Source of the DNA: Occultella aeris
Lineage (GTDB): Bacteria; Actinomycetota; Actinomycetes; Actinomycetales; Beutenbergiaceae
Assembly (NCBI RefSeq): GCF_902703175.1
Contig: NZ_CACRYJ010000021.1
Coordinates: 1-46,280 of the forward strand
Length of the DNA: 46,280 bases
Reading direction: 5' to 3'
Under the pieces are notes generated by a model. The model saw only the letters and a list, made by a program, of their open reading frames with translations, was not told the origin of the DNA and searched no databases. The translations under genes were made by a program, and so were the position numbers. Of this stretch, positions 16,157-27,271 are shown piece after piece; within the stretch, counting starts at the first letter, position 1, and every line of letters starts with the position of its first letter.

Positions 16157-17670
16157 CAGAACAGGCCCTTCGGTGAGCGCACGGTGCCGAGCAGTCCGGA
16201 CCTGGCGACCACGGTGAGCTGGGACAGTTGGCCCGGCTCGAGCTCCGGCAGCCGGGCCGCGACCGCGAGGAACCGGTCGATCTCGGCCGGCTCGAGGACG
16301 CCGTCGGCCAGGGTGCGGAACTTCTCCACGTACTGCGCACGCTCGAACGGACGGGCGCCGAGCGGGTGCGCGTCGGCCACGGCGATCTCCTCGACGATCC
16401 GCTGCCCGTCGACGGTGGTGATCTCCATCCGGCCCCCGAACGCCTTCTCGGACGGGTCGGTGGAGTGGTACCGGCGGGTCCACTCGGGGTCCTCGGCCGT
16501 CGTGATCCTGCGCCACAGGTCCACCGTGTCCGGACGGTTGGCCCGCTCCGGGGCGTAGGAGCGCTCGTGGTGCCAGGCGCCGTCCTGGAGCGCCACCGCG
16601 ACGATGTACGGGATCGAGTGGTCGAGCGTCTCGCGGGTGGCCGACGGCGAGTACTTCTGCGGGTCGTTCGCGCCCGAGCCGATCACGTAGTGGGTGTGGT
16701 GGCTGGTGTGGATCACGATCGAGGCGATCCGGCCCGGGTCGGCCAGCTCGGGGCGGGTCCGGTGCAGCCGCCGGGCCAGATCGATGAGCGCCTGCGACTG
16801 GTACTCCGCCGAGTGCTCCTTCGTGTACGTGTCGAGGATCCCCGTGCGCGGCTCCCCCGGGCCGGGCAGCGGCACGTCGTAGGCCGCGTCCGGACCGTCG
16901 AGGAGCCAGGCGATCACGCCGTCCTCGCCCTCGTAGATCGGCTCGGGGGACGTCTGACCGCGCATCGCCCGGTCCACGGCCTCGATCGCGAGCTTGCCGG
17001 CCAGGGCTGGCGCGTACGCCTTCCAGGTCGAGATCTCGCCCTTGCGCGACTGCCGGGTCGCGGTCGTGGTGTGCAGGGCCTGGCCGATGGCCTGGAAGAT
17101 CGTCTCGGTGTCCAGCCCGAGCAGGGTGCCGATCCCGGCGGCGGCGCTCGGCCCGAGGTGGGCCACGTGGTCGATCTTGTGCTTGTGCAGGCTGATCGCC
17201 CGGACCAGGTCCACCTGGATCTCGTACCCGGTGGTGATGCCGCGGATCAGGTCCGCGCCGGAGGCGCCGGCGTGCTGGGCGACGGCCAGGATCGGCGGGA
17301 TGTTGTCACCCGGGTGGGAGTACTCGGCGGCCAGGAACGTGTCGTGATAGTCGAGCTCGCGCACCGCGACCCCGTTCGCCCACGCGGCCCACTCGGGGCT
17401 GACCCGCAGGTCCGGGCTGCGCCCGAATACCGTCGATCCGGGCGTGTACGGATGCGCGAGGGCCTGCGAGCGCGCCGCCACCACCGGGGCCCGCAGCAGC
17501 GAGGCGGTCGCGACCGCGGCGTTGTCGATCACCCGGTTGATGATCATCTCGGTGACCTCCGGGGTCACCGGCACCGGGTCGGAGGCGAGCTCCGCCAACT
17601 TCCAGGCGAGCTGCTCGGAGCGGGGCAGGTCCTCGTCGCTGCGGTGGGTGCGTACCTGGTGGGTGATCAT
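16156..17670 (-). CDS. prpD: 2-methylcitrate dehydratase (MmgE/PrpD family)
   Basis: Dehydrates 2-methylcitrate to 2-methyl-cis-aconitate without an iron-sulfur cluster. 504 residues with family stretches such as [40 protein letters not shown] (in part) and [13 protein letters not shown]. The ATG at 17670 is chosen because GGAG lies eight bases upstream; a GTG at 17688 would overlap the regulator stop (GTGA) and add six residues, and cannot be excluded. It follows the GntR gene directly and is coupled to prpB. Confidence 0.94.
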   Translation of the reverse strand: MITHQVRTHRSDEDLPRSEQLAWKLAELASDPVPVTPEVTEMIINRVIDNAAVATASLLRAPVVAARSQALAHPYTPGSTVFGRSPDLRVSPEWAAWANGVAVRELDYHDTFLAAEYSHPGDNIPPILAVAQHAGASGADLIRGITTGYEIQVDLVRAISLHKHKIDHVAHLGPSAAAGIGTLLGLDTETIFQAIGQALHTTTATRQSRKGEISTWKAYAPALAGKLAIEAVDRAMRGQTSPEPIYEGEDGVIAWLLDGPDAAYDVPLPGPGEPRTGILDTYTKEHSAEYQSQALIDLARRLHRTRPELADPGRIASIVIHTSHHTHYVIGSGANDPQKYSPSATRETLDHSIPYIVAVALQDGAWHHERSYAPERANRPDTVDLWRRITTAEDPEWTRRYHSTDPSEKAFGGRMEITTVDGQRIVEEIAVADAHPLGARPFERAQYVEKFRTLADGVLEPAEIDRFLAVAARLPELEPGQLSQLTVVARSGLLGTVRSPKGLF

Positions 17671-17684
17671 GGGCGTCTCCGATT

Positions 17685-18398
17685 TCACGCGGTGGGTTCG
17701 TCGACCGATGGCGCGGGCGGCGCCGTCGGTGCTGGTGCGGGCGGTGCCGCTCGCGGCGGGGCGGTCTCGTAGGTGTGCAGGATGTGGCGCAGGCTCGCGC
17801 GCAGGTGCACGAGGGTGGCGCTCGATGCGAGTTCGGCGTCCCCGTCAAGGATGGCCCGGGCCACGCCTCGGTGCTCGCCGACGGACTCCAGCAGCCGGGC
17901 CGGGTGGTCCCGGGCCACCCGCCGAAGCCGCCGCAGGTGCAGCCGCACCCCGTCGAGCGACTGGGTCAGGAACCGGCTCGCGGCGGCCGCGTCGATGGCG
18001 TCGTCCAGGCGCTGCACCAGGTCGTAGTAGGCGGCCCGGTCCTCGGGGCCGCCGAGATCGAGGTCGACGGCGGCGCCCAGGTCCGTGACGAGCGTCCGGA
18101 ACGGCCCTGGGTCGCGTCGCTCGGCCGCGAGCCGAGCCAGGCGCGTCTCGACGGCGATGCGCAGGTCGAACAGGTCGCTCACGTCCGCGGGCGCGAGGTC
18201 GCTCACGACGGCGCCGCGGGCACCGGCGCCGCGCACCAGGCCATCGGCGGCGAGCCGGGCGAGGGCCTCGCGGACGGGTGTGCGGGAGACACCCAACCGC
18301 TGCGCCTGCTCCACCTCGCCGAGCGGTGTCCCGGGCGGCAGCCGCCAGTCGAGGATGTCCTCACGGAGCGCGACGTAGGCACGTGAACCAGCCCGCAT
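17685..18398 (-). CDS. GntR-family (FCD type) regulator of the methylcitrate operon
   Basis: A 237-residue regulator. The N-terminal winged helix has [20 protein letters not shown] (about residues 35-54), the hallmark of GntR proteins. The all-helical FCD ligand domain follows from about residue 75 to 210, then a Pro/Ala-rich tail of about 25 residues. Start ATG 18398 has AAGGAGG seven bases upstream; the longer frame is rejected. As first gene of the prp operon it should control itself and prpDBC; the ligand is probably a methylcitrate-cycle intermediate, which is inference. Two GTATAC palindromes lie just upstream. Confidence 0.9.
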   Translation of the reverse strand: MRAGSRAYVALREDILDWRLPPGTPLGEVEQAQRLGVSRTPVREALARLAADGLVRGAGARGAVVSDLAPADVSDLFDLRIAVETRLARLAAERRDPGPFRTLVTDLGAAVDLDLGGPEDRAAYYDLVQRLDDAIDAAAASRFLTQSLDGVRLHLRRLRRVARDHPARLLESVGEHRGVARAILDGDAELASSATLVHLRASLRHILHTYETAPPRAAPPAPAPTAPPAPSVDEPTA

Positions 18399-18412
18399 CG
18401 CGTCGCCCTCCT

Positions 18413-18494
18413 TGGTCAGATCTTGACCACAGCGTATACACGAGAGCCTCATCTGACCAGCGGATCGCGAAAAACAGAATCCAATGTATACAAT
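18413..18494 (-). promoter_or_regulatory. Operator/promoter region of the GntR-prp operon
   Basis: Two GTATAC palindromes are seen: 18434-18439 and 18486-18491, the latter within AATGTATACAAT. Their centres are 52 bp apart, five helical turns. The first one overlaps a possible minus-strand -10 box (TACGCT). A separate 9-bp inverted repeat, TGGTCAGAT (18413-18421) and ATCTGACCA (18451-18459), surrounds the first site. GTATAC-centred sites are common for FCD-type GntR regulators, so autoregulation with a looped or paired complex is likely. Confidence 0.6.
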
Positions 18495-18610
18495 ACCGGA
18501 TTCGATCCGGGAGTCGCGGAGCCAACCGAACGATCCGCCGCACCGGTCGCGCGGGTATGTCCACCTCGAGCACGGCAACCCCGCCGTCGCCGTGGTCGTA
18601 GGCTGCGAAC

Positions 18611-20488
18611 ATGCCGATCGAACGTGCCATTGGCCGCGCCCACCGGGCCGCCGACCGCGCCAACCGAGCTCCTGGGGACACCGCCGACGCGTGGCCACCG
18701 CCGCCGTGGGAGGAGCGCTTCCGCGCCCGCCGGGTCGGCCTGCCCGAATGGGCCCGGGGCAACCCGGACCGGGCGGTGGTCATCGCCACCGCGGGCGGAG
18801 CGCAGCAGGTGCACTCCTGGACCGTATCCACCGGCGCCCTGGTGCGGGCCACGGACCGCCCGCACGGCACCACCGACGCGACGATCGACCCCACGGGCGC
18901 GTGGATCTGGTGGTTCGACGACACCGACGGTGACGAGTTCGGCACCTGGCGTCGGCAGCCGTTCGCCTCGACGGTGACGCGCCGGCCCGAGCATCCCATC
19001 AGTCTGCCGCCCGCCTACGCAGCCGGACTCCTGCTCCACGACGACGGCACTGCCGTCATCGGCCGCAGCGACGATGGCTACGGAACCCAGATCCACGCCG
19101 TCCGCGCCGGGGTGCCCGACGCCGTGCCGGTGCCGCTGTACCACCACGCCCAGGACGCGGAGGCCGCGGCCCTGAGCCGCGACGGCAACCTGGTCGCCGT
19201 CGAGCACAGCGAGCGCGGCGACAACCGCCACCCGGCGATCCGGGTGCTCTCCGTGGACAACGGCGCCCGGGTCGCGGACCTCGACGACGGTCCCGGCCTC
19301 GGGCTGTGGGCGATCGCGTTCGCGCCACTGCCCGGGGACCCGCGGCTCCTGGTGCGGCACGAGCGCTCCGGCGCCACCCGGCTGCTGATCTGGGACGTGC
19401 GAACCGGCCTGATCCGCCCGATCGACCCGGGTCTGCCGGGCGACGTCGCCGATGCCGACTTCTTCCCCGACGGGCGCTCCCTGCTCATCGCGCAGGACCA
19501 CGAGGCGCGCACCCTGCTGTTCCGCTACGACCTCCAGGACGGCTCCGTACGACAGGTGGGTTCCGCCGTCGGCACGGTCTCCGGGGCCACGCCCCGGCCG
19601 GACGGCGACGTCTGGATCGCGCGCTCGTCGGCCGCCGAGCCGCGCGAGGTGATCTCGGCCGCCACCAGCGCCGCACTGATCACGTTGAGCGGGCCCCGGC
19701 CGCCGGCGTCCGTGCCAGTGGAGGACGTCTGGGCGGACGGTCCGGGCGGACGCATCCACGGCCTGCTGCGCCGGCCGTCAACCGGCTCCGCCCCCTACCC
19801 GGTGGTCGTGGACGTGCACGGTGGCCCCACCTGGCACGACTCGGACTCCTTCGACCCGTACGCGGCGGCGTGGACCGATCACGGCTTCGCGGTCCTGAAG
19901 GTGAACTACCGCGGCTCCACCGGGTACGGCTCGGCGTGGCGCGACGCGCTCGAGGCGAAGGTCGGCTTCACCGAGCTCGCCGACATCGCCGCCGTGCACG
20001 ACGCCCTGGTCGCCGACGGCACGCTCGACGCGAACCGGTCCGTGCTGGTCGGGGCCTCCTGGGGTGGGTACCTGACGCTGCTCGGGCTCGGCACCCAGCC
20101 GGAGCGGTGGACCCTCGGCGTCGCCGGGGTGCCGGTCGCCGACTACATCGCCGCCTACGAGGACGAGATGGACAGCCTGAAGGCGTTCGACCGGTCCCTG
20201 TTCGGCGGCTCACCGGAGGAGGTGCCGGACGCCTACCGGGTCTCCTCGCCGCTGAGCTACGTCGACGCGGTCCGGGCCCCGGTGCTCATCCTCGCGGGGC
20301 AGAACGACCCGCGGTGCCCGTACCGGCAGATCGAGAACTACGTGACCGCGCTGCGCGGCCGCGGCGCCACCGTGGAGACCTACACCTACGACGCCGGCCA
20401 CGGGTCCCACGTGGACCACGAGCGGGTGCGGCAGATGCGTGCCGAGATCGAGTTCGTGCTCCGGCACCTGCCGGGCGCGCGCGCCTGA
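18611..20488 (+). CDS. S9 family peptidase (prolyl oligopeptidase type)
   Basis: A 625-residue serine peptidase acting on short peptides. The first ~370 residues form a beta-propeller-like region with repeated WxxD-type strands; the alpha/beta-hydrolase domain follows from about residue 385. The triad can be placed: Ser483 in GASWGGYL, Asp566 in AGQNDPRCP, His597 in AGHGSHVDH. DVHGGPTWHDSDSFDP forms the oxyanion-side loop. No signal peptide, so cytoplasmic. The start ATG 18611 lies in the region divergent from the GntR gene. It could be an acylaminoacyl peptidase or dipeptidyl-peptidase; the residues alone do not decide. Confidence 0.9.
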   Translation: MPIERAIGRAHRAADRANRAPGDTADAWPPPPWEERFRARRVGLPEWARGNPDRAVVIATAGGAQQVHSWTVSTGALVRATDRPHGTTDATIDPTGAWIWWFDDTDGDEFGTWRRQPFASTVTRRPEHPISLPPAYAAGLLLHDDGTAVIGRSDDGYGTQIHAVRAGVPDAVPVPLYHHAQDAEAAALSRDGNLVAVEHSERGDNRHPAIRVLSVDNGARVADLDDGPGLGLWAIAFAPLPGDPRLLVRHERSGATRLLIWDVRTGLIRPIDPGLPGDVADADFFPDGRSLLIAQDHEARTLLFRYDLQDGSVRQVGSAVGTVSGATPRPDGDVWIARSSAAEPREVISAATSAALITLSGPRPPASVPVEDVWADGPGGRIHGLLRRPSTGSAPYPVVVDVHGGPTWHDSDSFDPYAAAWTDHGFAVLKVNYRGSTGYGSAWRDALEAKVGFTELADIAAVHDALVADGTLDANRSVLVGASWGGYLTLLGLGTQPERWTLGVAGVPVADYIAAYEDEMDSLKAFDRSLFGGSPEEVPDAYRVSSPLSYVDAVRAPVLILAGQNDPRCPYRQIENYVTALRGRGATVETYTYDAGHGSHVDHERVRQMRAEIEFVLRHLPGARA

Positions 20489-20517
20489 CGCCTGGCGTCC
20501 ACCCTGGTTCGGTGGCC

Positions 20518-20551
20518 GGTGGTGGGCAGCCGCTCGCGGCCGCCCACCACC
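20518..20551. terminator. Bidirectional terminator-like hairpin
   Basis: GGTGGTGGGC (20518-20527) pairs perfectly with GCCCACCACC (20542-20551), and TTCGGTGG just upstream offers an alternative pairing with CCACCGAA. It fills the gap between the converging peptidase and asd genes. No U-tract. Confidence 0.55.
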
Positions 20552-20557
20552 GAACCC

Positions 20558-22866
<2,309 letters not shown>

Positions 22867-22902
22867 GGAGGCTCCGATGGGGGTGGGAAATTGGAACGTC
22901 TG

Positions 22903-22908
22903 ATTCTA
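22903..22908 (-). promoter_or_regulatory. Possible -10 box of the lysC-asd promoter
   Basis: TAGAAT on the minus strand, 36 bases before the lysC start, in a short AT-richer stretch between lysC and the exporter gene. A good -35 box is not visible. Confidence 0.35.
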
Positions 22909-22954
22909 GAGCGGACCAGTGGGTGGACACGCTTGCGTCCGCATCCCGAAACCG

Positions 22955-23788
22955 TCAGTTGCCGCTGACGACGTCCCAGGTGAGCTTGATGATGAGGGCG
23001 GCGACCACCACGAGGAACGCGATCCGGATGAACCCGCTGCCCTTGGCCACGGCCATCCGGGCGCCGATGTAGGCGCCGAGGACGTTCGCCGCGCCGACCA
23101 TGATCCCGATCCCCCAGAGCACCGCGCCGTACGGCACGAAGAACACCAGCGCGCCGAGGTTGGTGGCGAAGTTCACGATCTTCGCGAGCGCGCTCGCCGG
23201 CAGGAAGGCGTAGCCGAGCACGCTGACCAGGCTGATGACCAGGAAGCTGCCGGTCCCGGGGCCGAGCAGCCCGTCGTAGGCACCGATCGCGAGGCCGAGC
23301 GCGATGGCCGCGCCGTAGTGCCGGTTCCCGCTCCAGCGCAGGTCCGTGACCGCCCCGAGCTTGGGCTTGGCCGCGGTGTAGATGGCGACGAGGATCAGCA
23401 CCACGATGATGATCGGGCGCAGGGCCTGTTCGGGGATGTTCGAGGCCAGCGCCGCACCGCCGACGGCCGCGACGAAGGCGGCGATGGCCATCGGCGCCGC
23501 CGTGCGCATGTCCGGATGGACCCGCCGGTAGTACGTGAGGGAACTGGTGGACGTGCCCATGATCGAGCCGACCTTGTTCGTGGCCAGGGCCTGCACGGCG
23601 GTGATGTCCGGGACGAACAGCAGCAGGGCCGGGAGCTGGATCAGGCCGCCGCCACCGACCACGGCGTCGACCCAGCCGGCGGCGAACCCGGCCAGCACGA
23701 GCAGTGCGATGACGCCGAGCGTCAGTTCGAGACCGCCGGTCCCCGGGAGGGTGATCGTGGCGTCGGCGAGCATCGGGGCGTCGGGCAC
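22955..23788 (-). CDS. TSUP-family (TauE/SafE) membrane transporter
   Basis: A 277-residue inner-membrane protein with about eight hydrophobic segments and the two TSUP signature repeats: GFAAGWVDAVVGGGGLIQLPALL (in part, about residues 34-50) and GAYDGLLGPGTGSFL (about residues 169-183). The family moves sulfite, sulfonates or other organic acids; the exact cargo here is unknown. The gene lies 88 bases upstream of lysC on the same strand but is probably independent of lysine synthesis. Confidence 0.88.
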   Translation of the reverse strand: MPDAPMLADATITLPGTGGLELTLGVIALLVLAGFAAGWVDAVVGGGGLIQLPALLLFVPDITAVQALATNKVGSIMGTSTSSLTYYRRVHPDMRTAAPMAIAAFVAAVGGAALASNIPEQALRPIIIVVLILVAIYTAAKPKLGAVTDLRWSGNRHYGAAIALGLAIGAYDGLLGPGTGSFLVISLVSVLGYAFLPASALAKIVNFATNLGALVFFVPYGAVLWGIGIMVGAANVLGAYIGARMAVAKGSGFIRIAFLVVVAALIIKLTWDVVSGN

Positions 23789-23926
23789 GGAGCAGGTCTA
23801 CCACCTCCGCTCGCCCGCCGCCGAGCCGGTCCGAGCCGCGGGGCACACGATCCGGACACAGGACCCACGCAGGGCACGCTGGTGATCCGCCGCACGCAGG
23901 CGCAGCGGCGCCCTACCGTGAGGTGC

Positions 23927-24988
23927 ATGTCCACACCGCACCATGAGGACGGTCCGCCGACGGATCCGATCGCGACCGCACTCTCGGGCCCATCCGGCAC
24001 GCCTGACCCACCCGGCCCACCTGGCACGCCGGGCAGACCCGTCCCATCCGGCCCACCCATGGCAGCGGTGCCGGCGATCCTGGCCCGGGACCTGCACCGC
24101 TCCTTCGGTACCGTGCGAGCCGTGGCCGGCGTGGACCTGGCGGTACGGCCCGGATCGGTCACCGCGCTGATCGGCCCGAACGGCTCCGGCAAGACGACGC
24201 TGCTGCTGATCCTCGCCGGGCTGCTCGTCCCGGACCACGGTTCGGTGCTCGTGGCCGGGGCCGATCCCGCGTCGTCGGCGACCGCCCGGTCCCGGATCGG
24301 CTGGATGCCCGACGCGTTCGGTACCTGGGACTCCCTGACCGCGTTCGAGGTGCTCACCACGATGGCCGGCGCGTACCGGCTGGGGCCCGAGCAGGGTCGC
24401 GACCGCGCCTGGGAGCTGCTCAAGACGGTGCACCTGGAGGACCTGGCCACCGCGCCCGCGCACACGCTCTCGCGCGGGCAGAAGCAGCGGCTGGGCATGG
24501 CGCGCGCGCTGATCAACTCCCCCGACGTGCTGCTCCTGGACGAGCCCGCGTCCGGGCTCGATCCGCGCTCCCGCATCGAGATGCGCTCCCTGCTGCGTGC
24601 TCTGGCCGCCGCGGGCACCACCGTGCTGATCTCCTCCCACGTGCTCGCCGAGCTTGACGAGATGGTCGACGACGCCGTGTTCCTCTCCCGTGGTCATACC
24701 GTCACCGCCGAGCAGCTCCGCGCCGGTGCGGCGACCCGCCGGTGGCGGCTGCGCTCCCTCGACGGCCCGGCGCTGCAGCGGTGGGCGTTCGAGGCACGGA
24801 TCACTCTTGTTCCGGACACCGACGCGCCCGACGGCGCCGGCTCGGTCCTCGTGGACCTCACCGACGACGCGGCTGCTGCGGCGCTGCTCGCCGCAGCGGT
24901 CGGGGCCGGGGTTCCGGTGGTCTCTCTCGCCCCCGTCAGCGGTCTGCTCGAGCAGGCCTACCTCTCCCTGGATACGGACCGACGATGA
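23927..24988 (+). CDS. ABC transporter ATP-binding protein (exporter type)
   Basis: A 353-residue ATPase. The first ~50 residues are Pro/Gly/Thr/Ser-rich and probably disordered. The domain has Walker A GPNGSGKTT (about residue 87), Q-loop region with WMPDAFGTWDSLTAFE, signature LSRGQKQRLGMA, Walker B VLLLDEPASGLD and His in ISSH. The C-terminal 80 residues form an extra domain as in drug or bacitracin-type exporters. Start ATG 23927; a TACCGT seven bases before it suggests a leaderless promoter, although GAGGTG could be a weak Shine-Dalgarno. It overlaps the permease gene by ATGA. Confidence 0.88.
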   Translation: MSTPHHEDGPPTDPIATALSGPSGTPDPPGPPGTPGRPVPSGPPMAAVPAILARDLHRSFGTVRAVAGVDLAVRPGSVTALIGPNGSGKTTLLLILAGLLVPDHGSVLVAGADPASSATARSRIGWMPDAFGTWDSLTAFEVLTTMAGAYRLGPEQGRDRAWELLKTVHLEDLATAPAHTLSRGQKQRLGMARALINSPDVLLLDEPASGLDPRSRIEMRSLLRALAAAGTTVLISSHVLAELDEMVDDAVFLSRGHTVTAEQLRAGAATRRWRLRSLDGPALQRWAFEARITLVPDTDAPDGAGSVLVDLTDDAAAAALLAAAVGAGVPVVSLAPVSGLLEQAYLSLDTDRR

Positions 24989-26079
24989 CGACGACCTTCA
25001 CCGTTCCCCTGGAACCGAGTGGCCCCGGCGGCGGATCGCCGGCTCCCGACACCGCGGCACCTGCGATCTCCTGGCAGGGCGTCCGCACGATCGCGGTGCT
25101 GGAACTGCGGCAGCGGATCCGGTCCACGCGGTGGCGGGTCGCCCTGGCGGTCTGGTTCGCCCTGGTCGGCCTGGTCAGCGTCCTCATCGGTGGGGCGTTC
25201 GCATCCCTCGGCGGCGACCCGAAGTGGGCGTTCGGCCTGGTCCTCATGTTCGTGCTCGGCCTCGGCCTGGTGGTGGCGCCGACGCTCGCGTCCACGGCGA
25301 TCAATGGCGACCGCAACGCCGGCACCCTCGCGATCCTGCAGGTGACGCTCCTCTCGCCGGCGGACATCGCCGTCGGGAAACTGCTGGCCGGCTGGGCCGC
25401 GGCGCTCGCGTTCCTCGCGGTCTCGCTGCCGTTCCTGATCTGGAGCGCCCTGCTCGGCGGCACCACGGTGGGCGGGTTCTCTCTGTCCCTGACCGTGCTC
25501 GCCCTGATGCTCGGAGTGGTCTGCGCGATCGGGCTCGGATTCTCCGCGCTCACCGCACGCACTGCCGGCTCCAGCGTGCTCACGTACATCGCCGTCGCCT
25601 CGCTCACGGTGCTGACGCCGATCCTGTTCGTGCTGACGTTCCCGGCGGTGACCACCACGGAGCAGGTGGTGGTCTACGGCGCCACCCAGGAGCCGACCGC
25701 CGGCGACGACAGCTACGAGTGCACCAACTTCACGGCCGAGCGCGAGGTCAGCCACACCGAGCGGACCTGGTGGCTGCTCGCGATCAACCCGTTCGTGATC
25801 CTCGCGGACACGGGCGCCCAGCCCGGTCTCGACCCGGAGGACTCGGGCCCGTTCGAGGCGATCCGCGCGGCCACGAACGAGATGCGGAACGGCCCACCGG
25901 AGGTCGTGCAGGAATGCTGGTGGGAGAGTCAAGCGCCACCGACGTTCGATGACGGCGCGCCCATCTGGCCGTGGGGCCTGGGCGCGAACCTGCTCCTCGG
26001 GGCGGCCGGGCTCGCCGTCGCGATCCGCCGGCTCAAGGTGCCCTACCGCACCCTGCCCGGGGGCACGCGGGTGGCGTAG
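24985..26079 (+). CDS. ABC transporter permease (ABC-2 type)
   Basis: A 364-residue membrane protein with six hydrophobic segments, the first two near residues 45-70 and 75-95 and the last near 325-345. The ELRQRIRSTRWR stretch before the first helix and VAPTLASTAINGDRNAGTLAILQVTLLS (in part) after the second are typical of ABC-2 permeases. A loop of about 100 residues between the fifth and last segments contains two Cys and many acidic residues and probably faces outside. Coupled to the ATPase gene; together they form a two-gene exporter of unknown substrate. Confidence 0.88.
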   Translation: MTTTFTVPLEPSGPGGGSPAPDTAAPAISWQGVRTIAVLELRQRIRSTRWRVALAVWFALVGLVSVLIGGAFASLGGDPKWAFGLVLMFVLGLGLVVAPTLASTAINGDRNAGTLAILQVTLLSPADIAVGKLLAGWAAALAFLAVSLPFLIWSALLGGTTVGGFSLSLTVLALMLGVVCAIGLGFSALTARTAGSSVLTYIAVASLTVLTPILFVLTFPAVTTTEQVVVYGATQEPTAGDDSYECTNFTAEREVSHTERTWWLLAINPFVILADTGAQPGLDPEDSGPFEAIRAATNEMRNGPPEVVQECWWESQAPPTFDDGAPIWPWGLGANLLLGAAGLAVAIRRLKVPYRTLPGGTRVA

Positions 26080-26094
26080 GCACCGCGCCGGGCC

Positions 26095-26673
26095 TCAGCC
26101 CCCGGTGTGCAGGGCGTCGAACTCGGCCTCTCCGGCCACGTCGTCGTCCACGTCCAGGCGCAGGTGCGAGATCAGGCTGAGCAGGATCCGCATCGCGCTG
26201 GCCGCGCGCTCACCCCAGGCCGACAGGTACGAGAACTGCCACCACCACAGCGCCTCCGACGGGTTCCCGGCCCGGTGGTGCGCCAGCCCGACGCTCAGGG
26301 CCTGCGCGATGTCCGACAGGTCGTTGCTCAACGCGCCCGCGCTGACCTCCGGGCTGACCAGCGGGTCCACCACCTCGGTGTACTCGTCGATGCCCTCCAG
26401 CACGTTCGCCAGGGACACCCGGAGCGGCTCGAGATCGCCCTCGGGGCCGTCGTCGGGCTCGAACCGCTCGGCCGGGACGATGTCCACGATCGCGCCGAGG
26501 CGGGCACCCGCCGCGCTGAGGTCGGAGACGGCGAGCAGCAGCAGTGGGATGGAGGAGTCCGGGCTCACCCCGGCGGCGACCTCGCGGACCGTGTCCAGGA
26601 ATCGCTCGGCGACCCCGGCGGTCGCGGTGGCAAGCACCAGCAGGTCGGCATCCAGACCGTGGTTCTCAGACAT
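26095..26673 (-). CDS. DUF5063 domain protein
   Basis: A 192-residue, mostly helical, acidic protein without a known reaction. The [25 protein letters not shown] region (about residues 135-155, given here as [18 protein letters not shown]) is the conserved core of the DUF5063 family. In actinomycetes this gene commonly follows recR, as here, where its start ATG 26673 overlaps the recR stop by eight bases. Role unknown; the coupling suggests a link to RecR or only shared expression. Confidence 0.85.
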   Translation of the reverse strand: MSENHGLDADLLVLATATAGVAERFLDTVREVAAGVSPDSSIPLLLLAVSDLSAAGARLGAIVDIVPAERFEPDDGPEGDLEPLRVSLANVLEGIDEYTEVVDPLVSPEVSAGALSNDLSDIAQALSVGLAHHRAGNPSEALWWWQFSYLSAWGERAASAMRILLSLISHLRLDVDDDVAGEAEFDALHTGG

Positions 26674-27271
26674 CGATGCTCCTCCGTCCCTCGAACGCCC
26701 GGCCGAGCGTGATCTCGTCGGCGTACTCCAAGTCTCCACCAACCGGCAGACCGGAGGCCAGGCGGGAGATGGTCAGCCCCATCGGCCGCAGCATCCGGGC
26801 CAGGTAGGTGGCCGTTGCCTCGCCCTCGACGTTCGGGTCGGTGGCGATGATGACCTCCTGGATGGCGCCGTCGGCGAGCCGGGTCATCAGCTCCCGGATC
26901 CGGAGGTCGTCCGGCCCCACCCCGTCGATCGGATTGATGGCGCCGCCGAGCACGTGGTAGCGGCCGCGGAACTCCCGGGTGCGCTCGATCGCGACCACGT
27001 CCTTGGCCTCCTCGACCACGCACAGCATGGCCGGGTCCCGGCGTGGGTCGCGGCAGATCCGGCACTGGGCGTCCTCGGAGACGTTGCCGCAGATCTCGCA
27101 GAACCGGACCTTGGCCTTGACCTCGGTGAGCACGTGGGCGAGGCGCCGCACGTCCGCCGGGTCGGCGGCGAGGATGTGGAACGCGATCCGCTGCGCGCTC
27201 TTGGGGCCCACGCCGGGCAGCCGGCCGAGTTCCTCGATGAGGTCGGCGATGATTCCCTCGTATGCGGCCAT
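26666..27271 (-). CDS. recR: Recombination mediator RecR
   Basis: 201 residues, standard length. Works with RecF/RecO in loading RecA at gaps. The helix-hairpin-helix [20 protein letters not shown] region (about residues 14-33), the four-cysteine zinc finger CEICG...CRICRD (about 58-73), the Toprim domain with [12 protein letters not shown] and [14 protein letters not shown], and the C-terminal [13 protein letters not shown] are all present. Start ATG 27271 shares one base with the dnaX stop (TGATG). Confidence 0.97.
   Translation of the reverse strand: MAAYEGIIADLIEELGRLPGVGPKSAQRIAFHILAADPADVRRLAHVLTEVKAKVRFCEICGNVSEDAQCRICRDPRRDPAMLCVVEEAKDVVAIERTREFRGRYHVLGGAINPIDGVGPDDLRIRELMTRLADGAIQEVIIATDPNVEGEATATYLARMLRPMGLTISRLASGLPVGGDLEYADEITLGRAFEGRRSIDV

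Noticed and set aside
14186-16558. 790-residue plus-strand frame opposite prpC and prpB
   Set aside because: Composition (Gly/Val/His/Arg) is that of an antisense frame in GC-rich DNA; prpC and prpB are certain.
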